The notes beneath the pieces were generated by a model. That model saw nothing but the letters and a program-made list of their open reading frames with translations. It was not told where the DNA came from and ran no database searches. From positions 2,976,001 to 3,040,000 of the forward strand of contig NZ_LGRO01000001.1 in the NCBI RefSeq assembly GCF_001280565.1: DNA of 64,000 nucleotides, given 5' to 3'. A program made the translations under genes and the position numbers. This DNA is from Sulfobacillus thermosulfidooxidans. GTDB lineage: Bacteria > Bacillota > Sulfobacillia > Sulfobacillales > Sulfobacillaceae. How positions within the stretch are numbered: position 1 is the first letter of the stretch; each line of letters starts with the position of its first letter. Shown here piece by piece: positions 17,618-25,775 of this stretch.

Positions 17618-18328
17618 GTGCCCAAGAAAACGATTTACATTCGCGACACCGATATGCCCTTATGGGAACAGGCTGAGTCACTAGCGACGGGAGAAAGTGT
17701 TTCGGCGATTTTAACCGAAGCGTTGCAGCAATATCTCGAAGGCTTCCGTCCTGTATATGCCACTATTAAGCTGCATGGCGCGTCCCTCGCGTTTCGTGCC
17801 CGAGTTCATCCGGCAAGTGGAGGGTGGCTGGTGGCCATCTCCGAGGCGTCAGACATCGTGAGGGCAATGGATGAAGCGCAAATTGTTTTGCCCCCGCATA
17901 TGCCTACAAAAAATGACGCTTGGCTGTGGTTGGCACCTCACCAAATCGATTATATGTTCGTGGAACTGCCCTCCTCAATAGGAAGCATGGACTTTCGAGA
18001 GTATGCCAGGCAGGCGTGGCCCATTTTATTGAAACGTCTATTTTCCCAACAAACGCTGACGTACGGCGAATTGGGAGAGCTTTTGGGAGGACTTCATCCC
18101 TACCGTCAGGTGCCTCAGGTGCTGGACATCATTGAAAAATGGTGTTTGGAACATGGTTATGGGGATTTAACGGCTATGGTCGTGAGTAAGACGACGGGAC
18201 TTCCGGGTGCGGATTATTGGCAGCAAAATGGTTGGGCGGGAATTCCCGTCGCCGATCAAGTGGAGCGCTGGAAAAAAGCGCAACAGCAAATGATTCAACA
18301 GCAGTGGCCCCAAGAAGCTCCATTTTAA
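17618..18328 (+). CDS. Ribbon-helix-helix N-terminus fused to an uncharacterised C-terminal domain
   Basis: 236 aa. Residues 1-43 (KKTIYIRDTDMPLWEQAE, then VSAILTEALQQYL) look like a CopG/Arc ribbon-helix-helix DNA-binding unit. The middle is a beta-rich region. The C-terminus, from LTYGELGELLGG through VPQVLDIIEKWC to AMVVSKTTGLPGADYW, resembles a small domain that I associate with restriction-type or alkyltransferase-like DNA-modifying proteins; this resemblance is from memory and unverified. GTG start with GAGGAGG 7 nt upstream. It precedes a broken comB-like gene. It could be a transcription factor or a DNA-acting enzyme. Confidence 0.6.
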   Translation: MPKKTIYIRDTDMPLWEQAESLATGESVSAILTEALQQYLEGFRPVYATIKLHGASLAFRARVHPASGGWLVAISEASDIVRAMDEAQIVLPPHMPTKNDAWLWLAPHQIDYMFVELPSSIGSMDFREYARQAWPILLKRLFSQQTLTYGELGELLGGLHPYRQVPQVLDIIEKWCLEHGYGDLTAMVVSKTTGLPGADYWQQNGWAGIPVADQVERWKKAQQQMIQQQWPQEAPF

Positions 18329-18380
18329 CCAAGGATACGAAGATTTATGCCTTGCCTGGGAACGTGAGAAGAGACCCTCA

Positions 18381-19122
18381 ATGGGCGACGAGAGATTTTA
18401 TCAAAGTACTTACCCGATTCGCTTTGAGTGGGGACAAGAGGGCGTTAGACGCTTAGCGCCTCTCTCAGGCGTCGTGGTTATTGTCGATGTGTTATCTTTT
18501 TGCACGGCCGTGGATGTCGCTATGTCAAAAGATGCCATAGTTTTTCCCTACAGGTATCACGATCCATCGGCTTTGACATTTGCTCAATCCGTTGATGCCA
18601 TTTTAGCCGGTGAGCGTGGCCACGCTTTCTCGTTATCGCCGAGTTCCTTATTGTTTTTGCCGTCTAAAACTCGCATTGTTTTGCCATCGCCAAATGGCTC
18701 GACATGTACGGTTGTCGCGCAAGAGGCAGGATGTGTAGTCATAGCCGGCTGCCTTCGAAATGCCAGTCATGTGGCGGCTTTTATTAAGCGGCATTATGCC
18801 CGCGAGATGATTAGTGTCATCGCATGCGGAGAACAATGGCCCAATGGCCATCTATCTGCGGCCCGCTCTTGAAGATTTTCTTGGAGCAGGGGCGATTTTG
18901 AGTCAGTTCGATCCGTGGGCCTTGTCGGTGGAGGCGCAGGTTGCGGCCTGGGCTTTTCAAAACGCCCAAGCGAATTTGTCAAGCATCGTGATGCAATCAT
19001 CGTCCGGCTGTGAACTCATCGCCAGAGGATTTACCTCTGACGTTTTAATCGCTAGTGAATGCAATGTAAGCACCGTAATTCCAGTGTTCAAAGATGGAGC
19101 TTATATTCCGTCATCGTTATGA
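18381..19122 (+). pseudogene. 2-phosphosulfolactate phosphatase (ComB family), frameshifted by a 4-bp duplication
   Basis: ComB-family phosphatases remove phosphate from 2-phosphosulfolactate to give sulfolactate. The 5' part has VVVIVDVLSFCTAVDVA and LPSPNGST, and it reaches ISVIACGEQWPNG before ending at 18872 in AARS. The family's C-terminal half, LRPALEDFLGAGAILSQ and SSGCELIARGF, continues in the next frame to 19122. An exact tandem ATCT-ATCT at 18850-18857 causes the shift: with one copy removed the join reads NGHLRPALED, and the gene encodes a 245-aa protein of normal size. The start at ATG 18381 has only a weak ribosome site. No other coenzyme M or sulfolactate genes are nearby. Confidence 0.82.
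18850..18857. repeat. 4-bp tandem duplication (ATCT x2) breaking the comB-like frame
   Basis: ATCTATCT sits inside the conserved HLRPALED region. Removing 4 bp restores the frame exactly. This is the second event of the same size in the window (compare 4067-4074). Confidence 0.75.
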
Positions 19123-19147
19123 TCTCGCCCCAAAGTGGTTTGTAAGC

Positions 19148-19188
19148 GAATCCCCGTCCCTCCAAAAACCTCAAGGGGCCGGGGATTC
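19148..19188. terminator. Hairpin between convergent comB-like and SCO-thioredoxin genes
   Basis: 9-bp stem GAATCCCCG / CGGGGATTC with a 23-nt loop, between the two convergent genes. It lacks a long T-run, so termination strength is uncertain. Confidence 0.5.
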
Positions 19189-19241
19189 AAAGCTTTGACT
19201 GACACGGGAGGGCACGAGCAAGCTCATTTTGGGAAATGCCG

Positions 19242-20438
19242 CTATGATGCCGACTTTGTCGCTGGCAAATGGGCACGGATATCTTGAATCAATGAATTCC
19301 AAGAAATCAAACCTTCGTGATACCACAAAATTCGGCCGGATGAGGATACCAACACTTGCGTTGGAATTCCAGAGACACCATACAAGTCGGAGATTTTGCC
19401 ATGATTGTCAAGGGCTACCGGAAAGGGCAGGTGAAGGCGGTTGGCATAGGCTACCACATGGGACGTTGAGGACTCCGATAAACGTAAATCAATAGCCACA
19501 ACATGCGGATATTGGGGATGAGTTTTGTCCCAGCGTTCAAGATGAGCGAGGGTCGGCATTTCTTCTTGGCAATCAGGACACCATGTGGCAAAGAAATCGA
19601 GAAGGCGAATCGGACTGCCAGAACCTACACTCACCGTTCCATTCTTTCCTCCCGGCAAGATTGCGGGAAGGGTAAAGGAACGGTTGACGCTCTCTGAGGG
19701 CCCAATCGTGGTGGGATAATAAGCGAGTTCACGGGCCGGGGGAATTCTCAATGTCGGATGGCCCGGGAGCAAAGGGACAACGTGCTCGAGAATATTATGG
19801 ACCTGCGCTCCAATGGCTTGCGTGGACGTGCTTGGCGAATTCAAATAGACCCAATGTTCGTGCCCGCGGGGTCCAATGACAAACACCCCCGGGGTATGAC
19901 TGATTAATGAACCATGAATGATTTGGGTTTGCATAAAATAATGATGCCAAACTGACTCGAGCTCGCTTGACGAACCGGTGAGAAATTGCCAGGTATGAAG
20001 CATATGATTGGCCTGAGAAAACTGATAAACATCTTCGGTTGAGGTCGTTGCGGGATTGGCATTAATCGCGACAAAGGCCACTTGATTTTTATGAGAGCCC
20101 AAGTCGTATTGGACATTACGCATAATGACCGCCATCAAGGGACTGACCGTGTTGCCCGCGCTATTGACAAAGCCCATAACCACGACTTTGCCGCGAAATG
20201 ATTGTATAGAAAATGGTTTGCCAAATTGATTGGTCAAATGAAAATTGGGGGCGGGAATATCCTTGATGGGGGCACCGGGATCGACAGAAGCGGGCTCAGT
20301 CGACGGGGTCGACACTGAATTCGGGTTGGCTGCAGCAATATGCACGGACGATACGGCTTTGTACACGGCAAAGCCAACCGCCATTAAGACGGCTAGAAGT
20401 CCTAAAGAAATTGTCCATAAAGTTGTTTTACGCATCAC
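19242..20438 (-). CDS. Membrane-anchored fusion: cysteine-less SCO-like domain plus TlpA/ResA-type thioredoxin domain
   Basis: 398 aa. An N-terminal membrane anchor (about residues 8-28) places both domains outside the cytoplasm. Residues about 60-225 follow the SCO1/SenC pattern (PNFHLTNQFGKPFSIQSFRG, then VVVMGFV). The usual copper-binding CxxxC position reads NSAGNTVSP, so both cysteines are absent, although a likely ligand His persists in HTPGVFVIGPRG. Residues about 265-390 are a TlpA/ResA thioredoxin domain with intact FFATWCPDC (Cys287/Cys290) and a cis-Pro in GIPTQVLV. ccdA lies 23 nt upstream on the same strand, so electrons probably pass from CcdA to this thioredoxin domain. It likely reduces extracytoplasmic thiols, perhaps for cytochrome or oxidase maturation. 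Confidence 0.8.
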   Translation of the reverse strand: MMRKTTLWTISLGLLAVLMAVGFAVYKAVSSVHIAAANPNSVSTPSTEPASVDPGAPIKDIPAPNFHLTNQFGKPFSIQSFRGKVVVMGFVNSAGNTVSPLMAVIMRNVQYDLGSHKNQVAFVAINANPATTSTEDVYQFSQANHMLHTWQFLTGSSSELESVWHHYFMQTQIIHGSLISHTPGVFVIGPRGHEHWVYLNSPSTSTQAIGAQVHNILEHVVPLLPGHPTLRIPPARELAYYPTTIGPSESVNRSFTLPAILPGGKNGTVSVGSGSPIRLLDFFATWCPDCQEEMPTLAHLERWDKTHPQYPHVVAIDLRLSESSTSHVVAYANRLHLPFPVALDNHGKISDLYGVSGIPTQVLVSSSGRILWYHEGLISWNSLIQDIRAHLPATKSAS

Positions 20439-20461
20439 GGGAAACCTCCACTTTGCTTGCT

Positions 20462-21163
20462 TTAAGAAAAGACAGTTGATAGGCCCGGACCAAGAAGCCA
20501 GTACCAGCCAAGATAGACGGCGGCAGCAACCATGATGAGGGCGCTTAACTTTTGCACCATGGGGATAATTTGATTGATGATTCGTTCGACTACGCTGCGC
20601 GTGATGGCGGTTACGGTCGATAACCCGGTAATAACTGTGGCTACGCCCAGAGCAAATGCTCCATACACGCTCAATGCAGATGTGCCAGGATGGTTGAGAC
20701 TTTCGCTCACGACCACCATAAAAACGGGAAGGCTACAGGTTAGGGAAACCATGCCATAACTCATTCCATAGGCGATAAAGGCGGGAGCACTCCCTCGTTC
20801 AAAGGTGCGTTGTAAACCATTTAAAGCTTTTGTGCCGGGTATGCTGCCAAACGTTAATGATCCCCGCCAAGTAAAAATGGCGAGAATGATCAAAAATAAG
20901 GCCATCATCAATGAAAAAATCGGGACGATTTGAAATAGGATATGTCCAATCGTTGAGAGCACAAGGCTAGCCATTCCAAAAATCACTACGACACCTATGG
21001 ACGTTAATACTCCGGCTTTGATGCCTGCCGTCCACTTCCAGTCCCCAGGGTTCACACGCCCTGAGAGCAGATAGAGTAAATAGGACGGCAATAATGCGAC
21101 CCCGCATGGATTAAAAGCAGTGACTAAACCGGCTGAATACGCTAATAACTCAGGAATCGACAA
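20462..21163 (-). CDS. ccdA: Cytochrome c biogenesis protein CcdA/DsbD-type thiol transporter
   Basis: Integral membrane protein of 233 aa with six hydrophobic helices that carries reducing equivalents from cytoplasmic thioredoxin to extracytoplasmic thioredoxin-like proteins. The two redox cysteines are visible: Cys20 in FNPCGVALLP at the end of helix 1, and Cys143 in LTCSLPVF in helix 4. It is 23 nt upstream of the SCO-thioredoxin fusion, its likely electron acceptor. The 223-nt gap upstream, behind the anti-sigma-like gene, may contain a separate promoter. Confidence 0.88.
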   Translation of the reverse strand: MSIPELLAYSAGLVTAFNPCGVALLPSYLLYLLSGRVNPGDWKWTAGIKAGVLTSIGVVVIFGMASLVLSTIGHILFQIVPIFSLMMALFLIILAIFTWRGSLTFGSIPGTKALNGLQRTFERGSAPAFIAYGMSYGMVSLTCSLPVFMVVVSESLNHPGTSALSVYGAFALGVATVITGLSTVTAITRSVVERIINQIIPMVQKLSALIMVAAAVYLGWYWLLGPGLSTVFS

Positions 21164-21386
21164 GAATCATAAACCCTCCTTGACACGCAATTGTTTGACA
21201 AAAAATGAATGTCTGTCCTGCAAATACCATCCGAGAGCGCAAACGTTCTTTCGCAAAAACTCGGTTGTGGGCTCCGAACACATTACACTATGTCGATTAT
21301 GGCTCAAAGAGATAAACTCAGCAACGGTCCAAACTGGATCCGTTGTGATAATACTCCAGGGATTCCAACCTATTAATGAGACTGAG

Positions 21387-22670
21387 TTAATGAGACTGAG
21401 GTTCAAGATGGGTGATGAGATACAGGGCACGGTTGGTACTAGGAGCATACACAGCGTATGCTTCTTTGCCAATCACTCGTTCGGCAACAGCATGGATGTG
21501 CGGAGCACCCGCAAGGGTAATGGCGGAAATGAAAATGCCCGGCGATGAAATCACGGGAGCCACATCTCCGGCTTTGAAAATAATTTGAGGGGAGAGGGTG
21601 GACGGAAGGGCCACATTCTCGGGAAGCGGTTTGAGCGTTTTATACCACGAAATTTCATAGCCGCCTGGATTGACCCAGCTGTCCACGCTCATATAGTAGG
21701 TTCCCGTGCGCGGGTGAATTGGGGGCAGATAGATAGGAATATGGCACTGACTAATAATGAGTTGTTCATTCGAGGACAATTTGCGTGGTAATGGGGAAAT
21801 ATGGGACTGCACCTTGGTGGTATAGGTCAGCTGCTGATGATCTTTAACGGGTACTTCTACTACCTTAATATCTTTTACCCGCAACGAGTGATCCGTTTTC
21901 ATGACAATGTCTGCCTGAAGGGTAAACGGTTCGGCTTGGCTTAAACGATTTTGAGACATGGAATGTGCCATCCATAGCAATTCTTGATTGCTTACGCTCA
22001 TTTGGGAAACCAAAATAGTATAAATTTTGTGGTTATGCGGCCAAGCTACGGCTTTATCAGGCCCTAAGTCCGGCCATAGCCAGAAGGTTTGTCCAAACTG
22101 GTGCACAATATTGGGATGGGGCCATAATGGATATTGGCTGGCGGTCACCATAAGCCATGGACTCTGTTTGGCAAAGTAAGAGAAATTAGCGGAGGTCACC
22201 TTCGAAGCGACCTCGGGCCGCGCGGCTTTTTCACTCACCCCGATCCAGTAATTCACGCGGGTATGCGTATCTTTAGGCATGGAGTCTAACACGGGCAAGT
22301 GGCTCACTCCGGCCCGTACTACTGGAATCATGCCCGTGGCACTCAAAGTCTCGTTAAAAGGCAAGAATGAGGGCACGGGAACAACAGGCTGGCGGTGGCC
22401 TTTGAGAAATGGTATGGCAAAATTTAGAATTTTGGCGGCGCCTTGTAACTGCGTTGAGGGTGGGGATGTATGATGTGACCACGGGGCCCATAAACTAAGA
22501 ACAAACGCCCCTGCCACAGCGGCACTACCCACGGCCAAAGACCATGATGCCCAAAACGGGCGGGCTTTTTGGGCTTGGACCGGATGAAATTCCGGGACTG
22601 GCATCGCATCAAGTTGATGATGGAGGGCCATTCGAATTTTTTCTTCCCACTCGTCAGATTTTCTGGTCAT
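21387..22670 (-). CDS. Single-pass membrane protein, probable anti-sigma partner of the ECF sigma factor
   Basis: 427 aa. A short cytoplasmic N-terminus (DEWEEKIRMALHHQLDAMP) precedes one membrane helix (roughly residues 42-62, SWSLAVGSAAVAGAFVLSLW) and a large extracytoplasmic region with no recognised motif. The gene overlaps the sigma gene by 17 nt, the usual arrangement for anti-sigma factors, and GAGGTGG stands 6 nt before ATG 22670 (the upstream ATG at 22685 is less well placed). No zinc-binding HxxxCxxC is seen, so it is not a ZAS-type anti-sigma. The role is inferred from position and topology only. Confidence 0.6.
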   Translation of the reverse strand: MTRKSDEWEEKIRMALHHQLDAMPVPEFHPVQAQKARPFWASWSLAVGSAAVAGAFVLSLWAPWSHHTSPPSTQLQGAAKILNFAIPFLKGHRQPVVPVPSFLPFNETLSATGMIPVVRAGVSHLPVLDSMPKDTHTRVNYWIGVSEKAARPEVASKVTSANFSYFAKQSPWLMVTASQYPLWPHPNIVHQFGQTFWLWPDLGPDKAVAWPHNHKIYTILVSQMSVSNQELLWMAHSMSQNRLSQAEPFTLQADIVMKTDHSLRVKDIKVVEVPVKDHQQLTYTTKVQSHISPLPRKLSSNEQLIISQCHIPIYLPPIHPRTGTYYMSVDSWVNPGGYEISWYKTLKPLPENVALPSTLSPQIIFKAGDVAPVISSPGIFISAITLAGAPHIHAVAERVIGKEAYAVYAPSTNRALYLITHLEPQSH

Positions 22671-23193
22671 GTTCTGCCACCTCATCTCGGAGCCTTTTGC
22701 GTAACCGTGCCAATTTTGTTTTTAAAAAGGTTGGAGTCGTGCCTAAAATGGCTGCGGCCTCTTTTAACGGTAAGTCATGGTAATACACTAAAACAATGGC
22801 CATCCGGTCTTTGGGTTTCAATTGGGCGATAGCATCCCACAAAACCGATAATTCCTGATTATCGGATATCTCAGCATGACTGGATTTCGTCATGCTGAGC
22901 TGATCAAACAATTGCACCTCTTGACGCTTTTGACGAAATACATCCATGCACAAATGGGCCACGACGGTAAAGAACCACCGCAAGGGCGGCGATTTTCCGT
23001 GGTGTTTTTCCCGGTATACTACATAGCGGGCTAAACACTCCTGAACGATGTCTTCGGCCAAGGAGTAATCGCGAATCGTCGCCCACGCAAAACGGAAAAG
23101 TTTAGGCGCAATTTGCTCAACAAATTCCACCATTTCTTCTTCGCTGGTGGGATGCGTAACCGATAACTTGTTTACAGCTTTCGCGAAAATCAC
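22654..23193 (-). CDS. ECF-type RNA polymerase sigma factor
   Basis: Alternative sigma-70 of the extracytoplasmic-function type, 179 aa or less. Region 2 has FRFAWATIRDYSLAEDIVQECLA (about residues 34-56) and WFFTVVAHLCMDVFRQKR. Region 4 has LKPKDRMAIVLVYYHDLPL and EAAAILGTTPTFLKTKLARL, the helix-turn-helix. The GTG at 23193 directly abuts its possible ribosome site, so translation may start further in, for example at the ATG of residue 21 (23133). It begins 7 nt after the acyltransferase stop and overlaps the membrane partner downstream, so it is probably made from the same message as the upstream metabolic genes. Confidence 0.88.
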   Translation of the reverse strand: MIFAKAVNKLSVTHPTSEEEMVEFVEQIAPKLFRFAWATIRDYSLAEDIVQECLARYVVYREKHHGKSPPLRWFFTVVAHLCMDVFRQKRQEVQLFDQLSMTKSSHAEISDNQELSVLWDAIAQLKPKDRMAIVLVYYHDLPLKEAAAILGTTPTFLKTKLARLRKRLRDEVAEHDQKI

Positions 23194-23200
23194 CTCGCCT

Positions 23201-24292
23201 TTATGGCAAGGCTGGAACCGGTGCCCGTTTTGGAGACGGCGCCGTAGAACGACCGGTGAGCCATAACCCCAGCCTTGTTCGCGATATCATTCTAATAATG
23301 CCCAAAGATACGCTAGCTGTCACGATGACACTGAAAAGGTCAGCGATTGCCCACGGCATTTGGGTCGTTGCCCATGAGGCTAAAGGTTCTAAAATCATGG
23401 GATGAATTAAGTAAATGCCGAGGGAAAATGTGGAAAACTGGCGTAAAAGCCCGGCAATCCAGCCCCATTTCACGGCTTCTGTAATCATTTGCCCGGCCAT
23501 GAGCAAAAGGATAAAGGTCATAATGGAATAGGGAACCATGGCGGGCTGCAACACACTCTGCGCCGTCATCAAATTTTTATGCTGGGCTGTCCACAAAAAT
23601 ACCCCCGTCAGGATCATCCAACTTAGACCCCAACCGCCTGCAATAAGCAAACGATGCTGCCGCAAATATTGGGATGCTCTCTCCCATGACGTGGCGAGCA
23701 ATCCACCAGAGACAAAATAGAGGCTATAGGTCCATACCTCAAGACCAGTGTAGTGATTGATGCCTTGAGGATGAGGACCCAAACCAAAAGCATCATAAGC
23801 CATTAAGAGGACTTCGAAGATAAATACCGCCGTCCACAAGCGCCAGGGCTTATTGTGATAGAGGCGAATGAGCCAGAAGAACACCGGGAAGATCGTATAA
23901 AATTGAATAGTAATCAACAAATAATACAGGTCAAATGCGGCCCGCCCCGTGGGCAAATCGGCCAGAGTCGTGGTGACAATAAGCCAAGGATGTTGCCATC
24001 CTAAAGTTCGCACGACGTATATAAGACTCCATAAGATATAGGGTATGCCAATAACGGGATAACGCTTACGGAAAAATTTTTGCCATGAAGTGGGCCGATT
24101 CAACATGGCTTGAGTTAAAACCAGGCCAGTAATCGCCATAAACACTTCCCGGGTAAAATGCAACAGGGTGAGCACATAGGCACTGGTGAGGGTGCGTCCT
24201 TCGCTGGTAAACCAGGTCGCATGGACCATGATCACGCCTAATATTGTCAAAGCCCGGACCATATCAACCGCCATTAACCGCTGAGATTTCAT
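23201..24292 (-). CDS. Acyltransferase 3 family membrane protein
   Basis: 363-aa polytopic protein with about ten membrane helices, of the acyltransferase_3/OafB-OatA-like family that transfers acyl groups to surface or small-molecule acceptors. The N-terminus has the family opening RLMAVDMVRALTILGVIMVHA with the conserved His, and the RKRYPVIGIPYILWS segment follows. It overlaps the AMP-dependent ligase by 4 nt (ATGA), so an acyl-CoA made by the ligase could be its donor. The acceptor is unknown. Confidence 0.82.
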   Translation of the reverse strand: MKSQRLMAVDMVRALTILGVIMVHATWFTSEGRTLTSAYVLTLLHFTREVFMAITGLVLTQAMLNRPTSWQKFFRKRYPVIGIPYILWSLIYVVRTLGWQHPWLIVTTTLADLPTGRAAFDLYYLLITIQFYTIFPVFFWLIRLYHNKPWRLWTAVFIFEVLLMAYDAFGLGPHPQGINHYTGLEVWTYSLYFVSGGLLATSWERASQYLRQHRLLIAGGWGLSWMILTGVFLWTAQHKNLMTAQSVLQPAMVPYSIMTFILLLMAGQMITEAVKWGWIAGLLRQFSTFSLGIYLIHPMILEPLASWATTQMPWAIADLFSVIVTASVSLGIIRMISRTRLGLWLTGRSTAPSPKRAPVPALP

Positions 24293-25704
24293 GCATGCTG
24301 CCCTTCTTTCACCAGCATCCGGCGCTGAATTTTTCCCGTGGCATTTTTCGGTAAGGCTTCCACAAAATGATAGGCCACAGGACGCTTGTAAGGACTTAAA
24401 TGCTTGGTCGATAACTCTCTGAGGGTCTCTTCAATGTCCGGATCAGATGACACAATATAGGCTATAGGTTCTTCCCCCAAAATGGGATGGGGACGTCCTA
24501 CCACGACACATTCTTGTACGCGCTTGTCCTTTTGAAGAACTTCTTCCACTTCACGGGGGAAAATGCTCTCGCCTCCCCGCTTAATAACGTCTTTGACACG
24601 CCCATCAAGATATAAATACCCTTCCTTATCAAAATGCCCGAGATCACCTGTGTGATACCATCCCCCTGTCATTTCGGACAAGGCCCAGGCATTCATAGGA
24701 AGGTGAGAACGGATTACGGGTCCTCCCTTAATCCATACTTCAGAATTAATCAAGCGCACCATAATATTTCGGGGGCGTCCCACGGAGCCGGCAGGACCTC
24801 TTTGGCCTAAAGGGTCTGTGTTGACCGTTATGGGACCGCAAGCTTCTGTCATGCCATAGCTTTCGATGACAGGCACTCCAAATTGCTCTTCAATGCGTTC
24901 TAAAAGAACATGACCTAAAGGTGCGGAAGCTGAGCGAATAAAGCGGATAGACCCATGGGGGCCCGTGCCGGTGAGGGGGAGTTCATGGGCCTGGTGAGAT
25001 AATATTGTTAAAATCGCGGGCACGGCATTGATCCAGTTTGCGTCCTGTTTTTGAACCGTGTTCCAGAAGGTTTGCCGGTTAAACGGATCTAAAATGATAG
25101 TGCCTCCGGCTAAAAAGGTGGAAAACAGCGCGATCACGGGTGCATTGACATGAAAGAGGGGAAGGGGGGAATATCCGCGGGAGTGTTCCGTTAACTGATG
25201 GGTCATTTTAACGGTGAGCGCCTGTTCCCATAATTGGTCTTGTGCCAATCCTACTGTTTTGGGCTGGCCAGTCGAGCCAGAAGTAAAGAGAATCATCCCG
25301 CTAAAATTTTCTTGCCATGGTGCGTCACTTTCTGGGGTATGTGATTCTAATATCCAACCGGGACTTTTCCCGCTGCCATGATTATCATGGAGCCAGATCC
25401 CACAGTGGGCTTCTTTCAGCTGACGCTGCCATTCTTCACGAGGCGCTTTAGGATTTAATGGAACAACCGCTAAGTCCCAAGCTAATAAGGCTAAGAGCCC
25501 GATAGCAAAATAGCAGGGTGAGAAGCTGCTAAGACCGACGGCTTGGAAAGACCGGATGCGATGGTGTTGTAAGAGGCGGTGAATCCGTTCGATTTCAAAC
25601 CATACATGTTCATAGGTATATGTCGTGTCGTCACAGATTAAAAACGGATGGGTTAAATCAGGCAACGCATTCCACCTGCGTACTGCCCGGTTATTTCGCG
25701 TCAT
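24289..25704 (-). CDS. AMP-dependent acyl-CoA synthetase/ligase
   Basis: Adenylate-forming enzyme (ANL superfamily) of 471 aa that activates a carboxylic acid with ATP and, probably, couples it to CoA. The P-loop ILFTSGSTGQPK (about residues 137-148), the YGMTEACG A5-type motif, GWYHTGDLG, the hinge region DVIKRGGESIFPREVE and the catalytic C-terminal lysine in KNATGKIQRR are all present. It is shorter than most 4-coumarate/fatty-acid CoA ligases (500-560 aa), mainly in its N-terminal domain. It lies between an MFS transporter and an acyltransferase, suggesting uptake, activation and transfer of one organic acid. Confidence 0.87.
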   Translation of the reverse strand: MTRNNRAVRRWNALPDLTHPFLICDDTTYTYEHVWFEIERIHRLLQHHRIRSFQAVGLSSFSPCYFAIGLLALLAWDLAVVPLNPKAPREEWQRQLKEAHCGIWLHDNHGSGKSPGWILESHTPESDAPWQENFSGMILFTSGSTGQPKTVGLAQDQLWEQALTVKMTHQLTEHSRGYSPLPLFHVNAPVIALFSTFLAGGTIILDPFNRQTFWNTVQKQDANWINAVPAILTILSHQAHELPLTGTGPHGSIRFIRSASAPLGHVLLERIEEQFGVPVIESYGMTEACGPITVNTDPLGQRGPAGSVGRPRNIMVRLINSEVWIKGGPVIRSHLPMNAWALSEMTGGWYHTGDLGHFDKEGYLYLDGRVKDVIKRGGESIFPREVEEVLQKDKRVQECVVVGRPHPILGEEPIAYIVSSDPDIEETLRELSTKHLSPYKRPVAYHFVEALPKNATGKIQRRMLVKEGQHA

Positions 25705-25775
25705 ATTCGTGCTCCCTCTTAGGTTTTTTCTGACTTAAGGCTTTTTAGGCTTATATTTTTGAAACGGCGTGTTTC

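Noticed and set aside
22654-23193. ECF sigma as part of a zinc-binding anti-sigma (ZAS) system
   Set aside because: The partner lacks the HxxxCxxC motif, so the anti-sigma assignment rests on topology and overlap only.
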